Positions 23,270 through 35,875 of a stretch of 64,000 nucleotides of DNA are shown here, one piece after another (position 1 is the stretch's first letter; every line of letters begins with the position of its first letter). This DNA comes from Salticus scenicus (taxonomy: Eukaryota > Arthropoda > Arachnida > Araneae > Salticidae): positions 153,270,535 through 153,334,534 of the forward strand of contig OZ005648.1 in NCBI GenBank assembly GCA_963930645.1. Reading direction: 5' to 3'. The notes under the pieces were generated by a model. The model ran no database searches. It had not been told where the DNA came from and saw only the letters and a list, made by a program, of their open reading frames with translations. A program made the translations under genes and the position numbers.

Positions 23270-24000
23270 CTTTAAACACATCGACAAAAATTATAAATGG
23301 CAAACCTGCGTTACAGAGCCGGTTAAAGATGGAGGTGCACTTAAAACCTTATGCAAATTAAAAACTCAACGCTCAATAAATTTGCTGGAGCTGGGGAAGG
23401 TGGAAGAGAGAAAGATTCTTTCACAATTCTTTTTGAAACCATGCCAATGAATGCGGAGCTTGAATCCAGGCAATTGCCCCTCACACACACTCACCTGTGA
23501 ACTAAGCTACGTTAAGCAAGGGGGGGGGAAATAAATATGCAAGAGAGGCATGGTGGGGGTAGAGGGACGTAAAGCAGAAAATCCTGAAGGTTTATCCTTT
23601 TAAACAAAAATGAGAAAACTAGAATTGAAAAATATCTATACAGTATCTAAGTTTAAAGGAATAAAAACAAAGGATGGTTTTCCTTATACCGGAAATTCGA
23701 TTTCATTCATAAATTTCCCAGGCAAACTACCAGAAAGTGGAGAGAAAGAAAAAGAAGAAGAAAAAAAACAGCGCAAACACATGGTAGAAATAGCAAATAA
23801 CTGGGAACCAGCTAAGCTAGAGGAGTTAATATATAATTTAACCTTGTTACTCTAGCGGACGGGGGAAAGGACGGAGCTGGCCAGGCGCCAAGTTACCCGG
23901 CTACACACACGTGCTGTAGAAAAGAGAAAAGACTGACTGTAGCTTGTTGCTTTCACTGCAGATTATTTAATGTCAAATTTCTGGATAGATAAAAAGACTT
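23270..24000. other. GC-richer unique block
   Basis: This block stands out from the AT background, with G-rich tracts (23521-23528; GGTGGGGGTAGAGGG) and a CACACACACTCACC stretch. A frame of 81 codons runs from ATG 23610 to TAG 23853-23855 with a charged mid-section (EKEKEEEKKQRK) and no domain I recognise. It could be a conserved regulatory region, a UTR or an exon-containing segment; no splice or initiation evidence is decisive. Confidence 0.3.
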
Positions 24001-24643
24001 CAGCATGTTTGCGGAGATTCAATTAATGTAAATTGATAAGAAAACAAGGACATGATGATAGGGGTTTGTTTGGAGTACAGTTCGAAACAAAGGCGCTTTT
24101 TGTTCTTTACCAAAAGGAATTTCGTAAGGATAATTAGAAAGTAAATACGATAGAGAATTTTTTTTTTTTTTTTCCAAATCGCGAATTACTCCGATAAATG
24201 GGAGATAATAGTAAATCAGGCATGAGAGAATAAAGAAACATAGGAAGTCAACATCCCTAGCCACTCTCTTGCCTCATTATCTACAGTGTCTTTGCGAATT
24301 AATTGAATTAGAAGACATGCCCAAGTTTTTTTGCTTATTTACTTATTTATTTATTTATAACTCATTTTGAATGTTCTTTTAAAGGTAAAACAAAATTAAT
24401 GATTGATAGGTGTAATTTGGAATATTTTTATTATTGTGAAATCAAATAATATTACATAGCCGGATAGACATTTTTTCGGGAGCCTCAGAATCTTAAGTAT
24501 ATTAATTTTTCTGGTTTGTTTCGATTGTAATTTAAATAATTGGATACAGAGAGAAAATTCATATAAACACTTTTTTTTTCTTAAATAAAAGTGAACACAG
24601 AAAAATGAAATCACAAACTAACAGAAAAAAGGTGACCAGAAAT

Positions 24644-24813
24644 CAGAATTGCCAGATTTGGGAACATTTGTATTTAACATCCACCACTAAATTCTAATTG
24701 TAACGTTTGCCTAATAACTTTGCAAATTAATCGTCTATTATGTATAGCAAATATCACGCCTTAAAATCATTGATGACTATTGAATAGAAAAGTTCCCGAG
24801 TCTGACGATACTG
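24644..24813 (-). mobile_element. hAT-type MITE, reverse orientation, perfect 8-bp duplication
   Basis: A 170-bp copy of the CAGTGTTGCC family, here in reverse. The ends are CAGAATTGCCAGATTTGGG and CTGACGATACTG. CCAGAAAT flanks it exactly at 24636-24643 and 24814-24821. Length and target duplication match the copy at 9654-9823. Confidence 0.92.
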
Positions 24814-24978
24814 CCAGAAATACATTTTTTGAAACATCCATAGAAAAAGAAATAATAATAATAACAAAGATAGAAAATAAATAAAATCTCTGATGATCAA
24901 TTTTAAAAGTCCACATAGTCCAGTTACAAAATGAGATTTAAAAAAATATTATGATCTTGAACTTTTTCTTTTTTTCTT

Positions 24979-25009
<31 letters not shown>

Positions 25010-26429
25010 CTTTTTCAAAAAGAATAATGTAGAATATCGAAAAATTAAAGAGCACTCTAGCCAAAGAGCACTTTTCTAGAGATAGTAAAAAATCAAAAAT
25101 TGTTCATAAAGTTGATGATACAAATAAAGTATATAATGAATAATAAACAAAAAAGAAAGAAAGGAAACGAAAAGAGAAAAAGAAAGGAAAGGAAAGGAAA
25201 AGGAATTTACTGAACCATTAAAATCTATGAGTATTTCATCAAAATAAATAAAACAGGGTTAGTGATAATAAATTTTACTTGCACTTATTTTTATATGAAA
25301 ACGTTTTAATAAAATAATTAAAATCATTTACGAGTTTTTGAAAAAAAAAAAAAATAGATACTAATAATACAAAACCATTTACAATAATATTGAAAATTCT
25401 GATGCAAAAAGAAAACATAATCTTAAAAACATGAAACAAAAATTGAACACAATAACACAGTAACTTAACAATAATAATAAATATTTACAATAACATAATG
25501 TTAAGAAAATAATTATTTTTAAAAGAATTAACAAAAAGAAAAAAAAAGTTTTTTTTTTTTTTTTGTTTGAAAAAATAAAATATTGTTATCTATTTATCGT
25601 TTTGTAAATGTCTCAAAAATTATTTCACAGTAAAAAGAACTCATAACAGTTTACTTACTGGTTTCGAATAAGCTACTAAGAATATTTAGTTAAATATGTA
25701 CATGTGTACAGAGAAATATTGTTCTTATTTACGGCTTAAGGTCTTTGAAATGAAAACTATGTTTAATACGCATATGCTGTACTTCATTAATTTATTTATT
25801 CAATAAAAGATTTTGATATTTGTTATTAAAGTATTTCGAAAACAAAATTTAATGGAAAAAATAGAGGAAAAAAAGCATAGATTGTTAAATGTTCTATCTG
25901 GTTTGTTTAATTGAACACGTTTTTTTTTTTTTTTTTCCCTTATTTATTTACTAGTTTATTAAGCAGATGCACAGCCATCAGTTACATATAAAGTTCATTA
26001 AAAAATGTTCAAAAACGATATTTCTCACATAATTCCTTAAAAAAATATATAAATATAAATAAATATGAACATTTATTGTAGTTACATATCAGTTTGTAAA
26101 CTTGAGTAAATACTAATGACAATAATAAAATTAAAAGCCGTTTTGCAGAACATATACCGTTTTTAAAAATTCGTAGAACAATTTCTTTATATTAAGTGTG
26201 TATTACTTAAAAAATGAATTTATACTTTTTAGATGTATTTACAGAAAACAAAGTGCTCTCTCTTGTAAAAACGAAAAAAAAAAAAAAAAAAAACAGCTTC
26301 AATAACAGCTGTCAACAGAAAATCCACAGTACAAACTGTATAGCATTAACCATAGACCTATTAAACTTTTTCGATAGTGTTTGTTCGATACTGTTTATTA
26401 TTAATTTTCTTTTCCTTTCTTTTTCTTTA

Positions 26430-26460
<31 letters not shown>

Positions 26461-26514
26461 GATTTTGATGAAATTCTGTCAAAAGCAGAATTTATTTTAG
26501 GACGGAGGACTATT

Positions 26515-26550
<36 letters not shown>

Positions 26551-26998
26551 CCAAATTGTAACATTGCGTTCAAGTTATTCAGTCATATTTTCGATAAATT
26601 TTAGATTTCTATAAATGTCCAACTATCGAAATCGAAAACTGGTATCGTAAAAATCCGCAAATTGAGGCTAATTGTCTTTAGTCCTTAAAAAAAAAAAAAA
26701 AAATAAAAATAAGTTAAACATAAATTTGAACAAAAACAATCTTCAATTAATATAAAAAGTTGCTATAATATTTTTTTTTCCTCCACATTGAGCACTTATA
26801 AAAAAGGAAGTTACAAAAAGTTGTAGCACTTTACACGCTTGTCACATTCAATAAAATCTAATACCATGTCATACTGCAGCAATGCGGAAGATTAAAACAC
26901 ATGCAGCAAAGAATAAAAATAAAACCAAAAACCTAAAAAAAAAAAAAAAAGTAATAATCAAAATAAATAAATCATTCGTTTTTATCTTGAGTGATGCT
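24814..26998. other. AT-rich filler with long homopolymers, no gene seen
   Basis: It contains A26 near 24984, a purine-rich tract at 25148-25205, T18 near 25920, (AAT)n at 26430-26458 and a T run of about 32 at 26518-26550. Short open frames cross these tracts only. Confidence 0.5.
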
Positions 26999-27190
26999 AA
27001 CCCTTTACAGAGATAACACAAATCGGGGTCGAATTCGGCAGGCGCGACGGACCCAATTACGAACTACACATCTGCATTCCATCGCTGCGTAAACAAGACT
27101 TCGCGTAAATCGCAAATGTTGCCATCTGCGAATATGAGCTCATAATCCATAAGTTCGCGATTGCGTAAAAGAGAAAAAGGTTAACATAAA
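26999..27190. other. higher-complexity CpG-containing segment
   Basis: GTCGAATTCGGCAGGCGCGACGG and the repeated TTCGCG (near 27106 and 27166) stand out. CTAACCCTTTACAGAG at the left and AAAAAGGTTAAC at the right recall the ends of the TTAA elements, but the inverted match is weak, so this may be an old TTAA element or unique DNA. Confidence 0.3.
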
Positions 27191-28974
27191 AAAAAAAGTG
27201 AAATGTGATGTCTGTTCACCAGATCCGAGATGATATTTTAGGGTAAGCAAACACAGAAGTTATAAAAAACGAGTATTTGAGATAACAGCATCTGGAGTGA
27301 TGAAACAAGCTAATAAACTTTCAACATTGGTTAAAAATAAACGTATAGTTCTATCCTGTGGTAGATATAGATAACATCTAAAATCACAGCAGTATTAAAT
27401 GATGCTTTATTGATCGATTAAATAATATGAATATTTAGTTAAAATAGTGAATTATTAAGAGCTAACCCACGCAACACCAGAAATAATTGCGTTTAACAGT
27501 AAACTAAATATATTAAGTATTGTTTTTAATAAGGAAAGGATAGATGTTTATTTTATTACAAAAAAATTTGATCTGAAAATTAATTTTATATTTAAAAATA
27601 AATTTCAAACTTGAAGCACTAATCAATCCAAAACTTTTGAAAATCATCATAAGTTTACATAACTTGTAAAAAAAAAAAAAAAAAAAAAAAAATGTTTCAC
27701 AATAAAATAATTACTTTTGAAGTGTTTGCTGTTTTATACTCCCGCAAGGAAATTTCCGTAAACGTTTATTTGTCTTCATTATATACTCTTATTCCACTGA
27801 AGTTGTACAAATACAACACCCTGTAGTTAGTAAGATAAGACTAATTTTAATAATTTTATTTTAAATTATTGGTATATATTATCAAAATAATGAGTATTAC
27901 TGTATGCATTTAGAAAAAAATCATTATTTCTAATTTTGGCGGTTAATGGGTTAATCAATGGTATCACGTAAATATTTAATTATATATGTGCGTATTATAA
28001 TATGTTACAGACGATTTGAAATAAAATTCAAAAGTAATTTTTCATGGAAATAAATGGGTTAAATTAATTATAAAGATGCACACTGGCACAAATTGCATTA
28101 CAAGAGGGACATAGAATAAAAATTAACATTTAATACAGTAGATTTTCTCCCAAAAGGTGTAAACATTTTTAATAACTGACAGCTCAGTTGATATTGTTTT
28201 ATAAAAAAAAAAAAAAAAACTATTTATGAAAACGTAACTTGAAGCTTTCGATTTATTAATTTAGAAGTGAGATATAAAAAAATCTAAAAACAAAATATAT
28301 AGTTTTATCTAAAAATAAAAAATAAAAAATAAAATGTATGATCAGTTTATAACGTAAACTATATATTACACATAATATTTATTTCTATAAACACGAAAAA
28401 TATCAAGAAAATTTGGAAAATGTATCTAAGGATTCCGGAAGAATTCCAACTTCTAGCATGATTTTATTTTTCTTTCAATGTTGTAAAAAAGACTTCAACG
28501 AGGTCAACACGCATAACCGTGCAGACTCCCGCAGGATATAGAACAGAGAAAGCATTTTTATGAGTAGCATTTTGAATACAGCTGATGAAAACGTTTAGCT
28601 CATGGAATTAACAAAAAAAAAAAGGGGGGGGGGAGAGAAAGAGGTCTTCTTTAAAATACATAATAATTAGTTTTTCGTCATTTCTTAAAAGGAATTGTAA
28701 GTGAAATTGGGGGTAATAATCTTAAATAAACTACTTATGCAGAGATAGATTTATGAAGTAACATTAAATGATTTTATTTTATACTAACAACGGCAATAAG
28801 GAAACAAAGAACAAGCATCTGGTCTCGCATTTTTCTTTTAGTTTTCTAAATGCCTAGAATATAGGCATTAGATATATATAGTCCAACCTCTATTTAACGA
28901 CATCGCTAAATCGAGCAAAAAAGTTCATTATGTAAATATTTCATTAAATATATTACTTTATCTTTTTTTTTTTT
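27191..28974. other. AT-rich filler, no gene seen
   Basis: It contains A26 near 27668, A17 near 28204 and a G9 run near 28625. GGCGGTTAATGGG followed by TTAA at about 27939-27955 resembles the right end of a TTAA element, but no left end is seen. ACCTCTATTTAACGACATCG at 28888-28907 resembles the start of a pogo-type terminus, without a partner. Confidence 0.4.
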
Positions 28975-29095
28975 TTTACTTAAAAATGTTTAAAGACATA
29001 AAATATATAAAGTACCTTAAAATACTTTAAAATATATAAAATACTTAAACATACTTTAAAACGTATAAAATAATTTGAAGTGCATAAAGACATGT
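28975..29095. repeat. degenerate short tandem repeat
   Basis: Variants of ACTTTAAAATATATAAAATAC recur five to six times with substitutions. Confidence 0.6.
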
Positions 29096-29467
29096 TTTTA
29101 AATTTATGGAAGCTAAATATCATGTAAAGATGTATTACGTTATGTAATATGTCATTATTATCATGTGCAGAAACCAGGCAAAACCATGTAATCATTGTAA
29201 TGCAGAAAACAGGTTTTTTCTTTCTGTAATTCAATGCATTTTTTTTTCTTTCATAATGAAATTAATATTAAAACGTTAATTTCTCATTATATACAGACTG
29301 AATTTTTTAATCCGTTGCTATTATCAGAGACATCTTAGTACTTTTTCCCTCTTGCAATAAATTCATTCTCCCAATTTCTTATTTACTTTGGATTAACCTT
29401 CATTTGTTATGTTATTTCTGTTTTATTTATTCTTTTTTATTTTGCTTGTGTTTAGCAGTTAATATAT

Positions 29468-29847
29468 CTGTACTGATAAGTATAAAGGATTTAAGTCCAA
29501 AACTGTCGATTTTGAGTTAAGTACATAGTCAGACTCAGAAAAAAAATTCTCTATCGATTGGTATAAAGGATTTAATCCATGTCATTTAGTCTGTGAGAAA
29601 ATCCATTTGTAAAATAAGATTCAAGTTAGAAATTTAGCATTAATCTTTAGTATAAAATATTTAATTCAAAAATTTCCCTTTATTAAATGAAGATTGACAA
29701 TCACTGAATGGTATAAAGGGTATAAATCAACCTAATCCCTTTTTCCTAATCGATTCTTCTGATTAGTTTTTAGTTAGTTTAACTTTATTTTTCGTCTCCT
29801 GAAAAATCAAGAATATGGACTTAAATCCTTTATACTTATCAGTACAG
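29468..29847. mobile_element. inverted-repeat element with internal copies of its own terminus
   Basis: CTGTACTGATAAGTATAAAG and the following bases, about 32 in all, are repeated exactly in inverted orientation at 29816-29847. Diverged copies of the inner terminal motif GTATAAAGGATTTAA recur at about 29560, 29649 and 29710. The flanks are TATAT on both sides, so a TA or TATA target is possible. There is no open frame. The superfamily is not assigned. Confidence 0.85.
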
Positions 29848-30715
29848 ATATATATATATATCTGTTATATCTGATATATATATATATAAACATTCTAAAT
29901 TATATCAATTTGTTACAATTATACAAAAAGAAAAAAAATACTGTCTAGAAAGATATTAATTCACCATTTTTTAATTTTATAATTATTATTATCACGGCAC
30001 GACTGAAAACTACAGTGTACATAAAATTATATTCTTTCAATGATATTAACGTGTTCTAATAGCTGAGTAATTTGTATGACTACACAACTACACGTGCAGC
30101 GCAATTTTTCATTTCAAATGGCCGAAAAAGTCTGTTACTTTTGTCACAAATCTTTGTTTAAAAGTATTTTCTTTTCTTTTTTTTTTTTTTTCTTTTTTTT
30201 TTTTTTGTCCCCTTCTTCTTTCGTAATATGTTTCACATTTTTGTCTCACATCTTCTGAGTAAAATTTATGCTTTAAAAACGTCTTTCAGGGCTGTTTTTT
30301 TTTCAACTGAATCCACGTCAAATTGTTTCAGAACATTTTAGTATTGTTATAGATTTCAAAAACATGATCGCTTGCATTTTTATTTTTTTCACAATAATGA
30401 CTGTACTGTTTTAGTATCATGTACAAAATAATCCATTCAGTTATTGTTTTAGAAACATTTTTTTCAGAATAGTTCATAGAAAACCCAGTTCATTAAATGC
30501 TTTAAAATGTGTAGAAAGAAAGGGTATATTTTAAGAAACAGAAATTGGAAAAAAAAAAAAAAAAAAAGGTTACAATAAGGGGGGAAAAGAATAGTTAAAT
30601 GGAGAGAAATACTATACTTCGGTATTCGGAGGTCACTTTAAAATGAAATTCTTAAAATATTCTTAATATAAAATAAGAATTCTTAAAATGGGGACATTTG
30701 CAAAATAGAGCTCCG
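29848..30715. other. AT-rich filler, no gene seen
   Basis: TA tracts follow the preceding element (29849-29888). Two T runs lie near 30178-30206, and A19 near 30549. Nothing else is recognised. Confidence 0.5.
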
Positions 30716-30719
30716 TCAA

Positions 30720-31008
30720 CACTTTCGCGACCGCTGACGTAGATTCACGTCATTTGAAAATTTTTAACTCATCCAGTGGGCGTTTCTTTCGAAATTTGTA
30801 TATTATTTATTTCTTAATTATATACCTAATAGTCATACATTTACAATGAAATGTACTTTGATTAGAAAGAATATAAATAAAATGCATGCCCTTTTGTAAT
30901 ATAAATATGAATACAAAAATTTGGTTCTGAAATATCATAACTTAGGAGAATAACGCCTATAGGCAAATCTTACTTTCAAAAAGGCAAAAACATGCAGTCG
31001 TGAAAGTG
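30720..31008. mobile_element. TTAA-type MITE, CACTTTCGCGACC family, copy 1
   Basis: CACTTTCGCGACCGCTGACG follows TCAA (30716-30719, a decayed TTAA), and CAGTCGTGAAAGTG precedes TTAA (31009-31012), giving a 289-bp inverted-repeat element. The left 20 bases are identical to those of the copy at 61911-62231. Confidence 0.85.
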
Positions 31009-31012
31009 TTAA

Positions 31013-31953
31013 ATGGCGACACGACTGTACTCATAAAAAGTACACTTGTTTATCATCATTCTACTGCTTCTATTGTGTAAAATTCGTATTAAATAAATGC
31101 ATTTAGCATTTCATATATGAATATCAATCAGCTGTAACTATCCATAACGTAAGTTTAAGAAATCTACAAACAGTGTTTTGATTAAGTAATGAGATAAAAT
31201 TGTGAAAAAGTTCAATTTTTATGCTTTTCTTAGAATAGATCGGAAAAGTAATAGATATTATTTAAAAAGTTAAATAAATAAATCCATAATTAAACAAAAG
31301 GGAAAAAAATGTTAGTCAACATTTAAAAAACAAAAATGATTGCGACATGTATTTAAAATAATTGAAAAATATCGAAAAATACTATCAAGAATAATACTAA
31401 TAGTACTTAGAATTGTGTTCCATAAATGCAATACTCTCTTATGAAGCACAAAGTGAATAAATAAAACTCTGAAACAGGTTCGTACATAATCTACCAGAAA
31501 AATGAAATATATCCTCAGAAAAATACCCGTCACCGATTGCTAAAGTCGATCTCGATTTGCCCAACGGGATAATCTTATCGAAATCTCTTCGATTATTTGT
31601 TATTATCGAGCCTCCGGCAAGAAACGGGATTTTTTAAGCATAAGAAATGACTGTTGAATAACAGACACGAACATGGTAAGATTCAAATTTCTTTCCCTTT
31701 CCTTCCTTTCTTTCTCGTTCCAAGTTGGAGGCCGTGTGTATCTTTTTTTTACAGTGGGCGTCCACAATGTTAAGTGTCAAACACAATAAACATTACAAAA
31801 TATCTTAACCCAAATTTTTTTTCTTAATTAATGAAAACAGATTTACGCCCTTCTTTATTGCTCTTGCCCTTGAGAGATCGATTAAGGACAAAGAAGGGGG
31901 AAACTAGATTTATATGTTGATAACAATAATTTAAACAATATCCTTTTTTAATG

Positions 31954-31999
<46 letters not shown>

Positions 32000-33148
32000 T
32001 TATCTAAAAATGAGACTTTAATTTGGATTCAAATTAAGTAAAAATAAAATAAAATAAATATGAAAAGTAACATACTCATGGAAGATTTCTGCATAATTTT
32101 GTCATGCTTTATACACTGTTCAAAATTTCTGTAAATTTAATGTAAATATTTATCCAGAGTCTCTGTCAATTTACAGCAATTCTTAGTTAAAAGTGAATAA
32201 TCGAGATTCTCAATCTTTATTCTGTATTTTTACCTAATTTTATTATTTAACTTTTTAATTAAAATTAAAAATGACTGTTTCTACTTTAGAAAAAGCTTTT
32301 TAAGTTCGAAATACATTCTCACCAATAATTAATTAAATCAATATAAGTTATTACAGTGAATGTATAAAATAAGTTTTTTAACATTTCCGTTTATTTTTAT
32401 CTGTAATTTTACGTAAGATACAGAGTTTTAATTTTTGAAATTTTTAACAGTCTATAATACTATATCAAATACATATTGCACTTTGGCAAGAAAAGAGACT
32501 TAACTAAAAAAAAAGAAAAAAGAAAAGAAAATGCTAGCATGGACATAAAACTAACACAACTGCATTTGTGGTGGAAAATTTTCGATATAGAGACATATGG
32601 CTTTTCGCGTGTGTTGAGGTGCTTCATACACATTTTTCAATCACATAAGCACAAAATTGCCATTTTTTGAATTGTGTCACTTTTCTCGCAAAGGTGCGAT
32701 ATATTATTTTATGGTGGATGCACTTGACATACATCATAATTATTTACTTAAAACAACAATATATATATAAAAAAAATCACATCTTAACCACATGAAAATT
32801 ATTTGATGCGTGTGGAGAAGGGCGAAGGGGCACGACTAAACATCTCGCACCAAAAACTCTTGTCCAGCAATACTCATGGCACACAAACATCAATTGTGCT
32901 ACCAGCAGATGAAGTTACATTTAAATATAGTAGATAATAATATATTAAGTTTACAGTTAAATGTAAGAAAATAAAATCCCACAATACCATGCCGTAAAAC
33001 ATTAATAAATAACTGATCATCCAACTCTCGAAACATAATTTTGTATTTGAAAAAAAGTAAATCTTTTATAGTTTTTGAAACAGAATTACAAGATATATAA
33101 AGCACAGAAATATATTTAGAGGGGTTTATATCCTCCGGAAACACCGAT
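31013..33148. other. AT-rich filler with one higher-complexity patch, no gene seen
   Basis: Bases 31535-31680 are less AT-rich, with TCGATCTCGATTTGCCC and TATCGAGCCTCCGGCAAG; no frame or fold explains this. A (TA)n tract lies at 31957-31996. Short open frames near 31312, 32476 and 32899 have no recognisable features. Confidence 0.4.
31957..31996. repeat. (TA)n microsatellite
   Basis: About 20 uninterrupted TA units. Confidence 0.95.
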
Positions 33149-33150
33149 TA

Positions 33151-33350
33151 GACATATTTAGTTAGTGGCCAAAAGAGCTCACGAGCTTTGCAAGTTGCCT
33201 TTAAATTACCTCTCTAAAATGGCTGCATAGAGAAAAGACTTCTCCATTGCGAGCAAGGTGAGTAAAAATGACTTCTTAGATGGTTTGGTTTGTCAATTTA
33301 CGGTCATTTTTTGCACAACTGACTTTCCAAAGAAACTTTTATTTCAGCAT
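33151..33350 (+). repeat. direct repeat, copy 1
   Basis: AGTGGCCAAAAGAG, GCCTTTAAATTA, CTCTCTAAAA, ATGGCTGCAT and GAGAAAAGACTT appear in order and recur at 33749-33920. The two copies are separated by about 600 bp that includes a hAT MITE. Confidence 0.75.
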
Positions 33351-33368
33351 ATTTCATTATTACTTTCC

Positions 33369-33544
33369 AAGTGTTACCAAAGTTAGGGAAAATTTTTATT
33401 CAATAATCACCAATAATTTTAAGAAGTGATATTTTATATACACAATAGACGACTAAAATTCGAAGTGATTATGCAACTGTTACAATTAAAATTTGGTGGT
33501 AAATATTACATGAAAAAAAAAAGTCCCTAAATTTGGCAATACTG
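33369..33544 (+). mobile_element. hAT-type MITE, CAGTGTTGCC family
   Basis: Ends AAGTGTTACCAAAGTTAGGG and CTAAATTTGGCAATACTG enclose the family core TTATTCAATAATCACCAATA. TACTTTCC (33361-33368) and TACTTTTC (33545-33552) are a near-identical 8-bp flank. Confidence 0.8.
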
Positions 33545-33748
33545 TACTTTTCATTTCTCATTTAATGCACTATACCATTGCCCTTACTGGAGGTTTTTTC
33601 ACCAAATGCAATTTCTACCAAATAGAAGCTCTTCTTATTTAGCTGAAATGTAAGCAAATAAACAAGGCAGAAATAATAATGAAAATGAAACTGTGTTAGT
33701 TAAGTAGGAAACACACAAACAAATAAAAAAGTTGCTTATTTCCGTTTA

Positions 33749-33920
33749 GAGATATTTAGTAGTGGCCAAAAGAGTTCATGAGACTTCAAGGTGCCTTTAA
33801 ATTAACTACATGGCTCTCTAAAAATGGCTGCATGAAGAAAAGTTTTTCCCCTTGCGCGCATGCTGCGTGAAATTGACTTCACAAAAAAACCTTTCTTTTA
33901 AAAATATTTCATTACTACAT
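33749..33920 (+). repeat. direct repeat, copy 2
   Basis: It repeats 33151-33350 with substitutions and small indels (AGTGGCCAAAAGAGTTCATG; GGTGCCTTTAAATTAACTA; AATGGCTGCATGAAG). The open frames of about 110 and 65 codons that start near here end in a poly(C)/poly(T) tract and are not credible. Confidence 0.75.
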
Positions 33921-35428
33921 TTTTCTTTCTCTTTTAACGCTCCTTCATTTTACGGAGGCAGATGTTCATATTGCCACTGCGCATTTTCAAACTTTTACTT
34001 AGAATATCGTTTGAATCATCTTCCGCCATCTTGCATCTACTTTTTATTTTCTTCGGGTTTAAAAAATTTCAGGCTTGTCGTTTTATTCATTTTAGCACTC
34101 ACGCTCTTACACCCCCCCCCCCCCCCTTTTTTTTTGGCTCATTCCGGCCTCTTTTTTAACACTATTCACGTCTTTAGATAAATGCATTATATTTTAAAAA
34201 AGAAACAAACAACAACAATGGAAAAAATAAAGTTAAGTTTAGAAAGAGTGGGGGAAGGGGGGGCGCAAAAAATGCCTTTAACCGTTTTCTTTTATTGAGA
34301 GAATGAAAACTATGAATTTCATTTAATGAATTTTCGGAAAAAAAAAAAAAAAAAAAACTAGAAAAATTGAGCTTGTTTTAAAAATGATTTAAAAGTAGTT
34401 GAGTCTTATTATTATGTATTTATTTTATTTATTTTTTTTTTTAATATTGTTTATGAAATCTTTTTTTTTTTTTTTTTTTTTTAATATTGATATAAATTTA
34501 AAGAAGTAATTGCAAAAGTGTTCTGTATTATTATTCTTTTTCTTCCTCAAATCGGGCTTGTTGAAGCATGAAGTTTTTTTTTTTTTTCTCCCAAATTATT
34601 AGTTTATTTTAAAAGGGATTTGGGCATACCACAATCTCCCTTTTTTTTTTACATCGAACATCTTATTCAAATTTAGTTATTTTATGCAATTTTTTTTTAT
34701 TATTATTATTTTTTTTTTTTAATGTATACACAAAAAATAAATTAGTGTGTTTCAACTAACATTACTAAACCTAACTTTATAGTGGATCTATTTAGTTAAA
34801 ATTAGTTCATATATATTTAAGAAGTCGTTCCGTTTTCTTTTATTTATTTAATTTCAATTTAACTATTAAAAGAGTCAATTATAAAATTATTTTTACTCTT
34901 TGCATTTTCTTTATTTGAAATTTCTCAGAAAAATCTTTTATAATCGAATGCTTGTAAATATAAGTAATTTGAAAGGATAAAATTATTTTAAAATTAAGGA
35001 AATTTTAATTTATAACCACTGATAAAGCGTTCTAATAGACCGAGAAGAAAAATCAGCATATCATATCTGTAAAAGGATTGTGTCTTTTTTTCTTATTATT
35101 TTTAAATAACACGAATTACCACGCCAAATCAAATATACCTTTTTTACTATAGGGATATTATAATGTAAAAGATCTCTTGTACTGAAGGTTGTAGAATCTG
35201 TTTTTAGACGCGAAAATTAACCATTGTACTCTGTAGCGCAAGTGACGCACTTTGCAACTGTCCAAAAACATTTGTGAATCGACGTCAATATGCAGTTTTG
35301 CTCTATCAACTAATGTAATTTTAACAATTTTTTTTTTACCTAGTGAATCAAAATGGAATAACTAACCTTAAAAGCGCTGTTTAAACTCAATTCTGGGAAT
35401 ATAATTTACTGATTTTAGTAAACGAACT
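33921..35428. other. AT-rich filler with pyrimidine tracts, no gene seen
   Basis: A C17T9-type tract lies at 34110-34135, with several T15-T22 runs at 34430-34720. The rest is AT-rich with stops in all frames. Confidence 0.5.
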
Positions 35429-35641
35429 CATACTTGCCAACCGTCTCATTAATAACCGTACAATTGTTAACGCCCCCTGAAAAAACGCCCCTTTTCTCAA
35501 ACCACTATATTTTTAGAGTTATTCTCTCCAAATTTTGTTACGATTAAATAAGACTAAAATTACTCTAAAAAATTATTGGTGTGAAAAAAAAGGAGGGTAC
35601 TAAAAATTGTACGGTTCATAATGAGATGGTTGGCAAGTATG
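35429..35641. mobile_element. CATACTTGCC-family element, intact copy
   Basis: A 213-bp element with ends CATACTTGCCAACCGTCTCATTA and TAATGAGATGGTTGGCAAGTATG and largely complementary arms. It preserves the uninterrupted TTAA that is split in the copy at 22087-22506. Confidence 0.9.
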
Positions 35642-35694
35642 AAACATATAACATATTCACTGTTTAAAGAAATGCAGATACAAACAAATTATTA

Positions 35695-35869
35695 GGCGTG
35701 CCGGAAACTTCTGTCGTTTACAGTTAGTAACATGACACTTGAAATTTTAGTTTAACAATGTTTATATATTATAATTTACCAATTAACTTAAAAAATACAT
35801 AAATGTTGTCTAAAATAAATTTCCGGTGTTAGTTTTTTAATTCGAAGCGACAGAAGTTTCCAGTACACT
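35695..35869. mobile_element. TA-flanked inverted-repeat MITE
   Basis: GGCGTGCCGGAAACTTCTGTCG is mirrored by GCGACAGAAGTTTCCAGTACACT, with TA on each side (35693-35694, 35870-35871). The 175-bp length and TA flank fit a Tc1/mariner-type MITE. It sits between two CATACTTGCC elements. Confidence 0.75.
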
Positions 35870-35875
35870 TAATAG

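Noticed and set aside
23610..23855. 81-codon open frame in a GC-richer block
   Set aside because: The peptide is partly a run of E and K, shows no family motif, and has no supporting splice or initiation context. Kept only as a note in the block description.
28885..28935. Pogo-like terminus ACCTCTATTTAACGAC
   Set aside because: Suggestive of a Tigger-type end, but no partner terminus or TA-bounded element could be located.
33852..34181. 109-codon frame with a second overlapping frame
   Set aside because: It covers part of a non-coding direct repeat and ends in a C17T9 tract.
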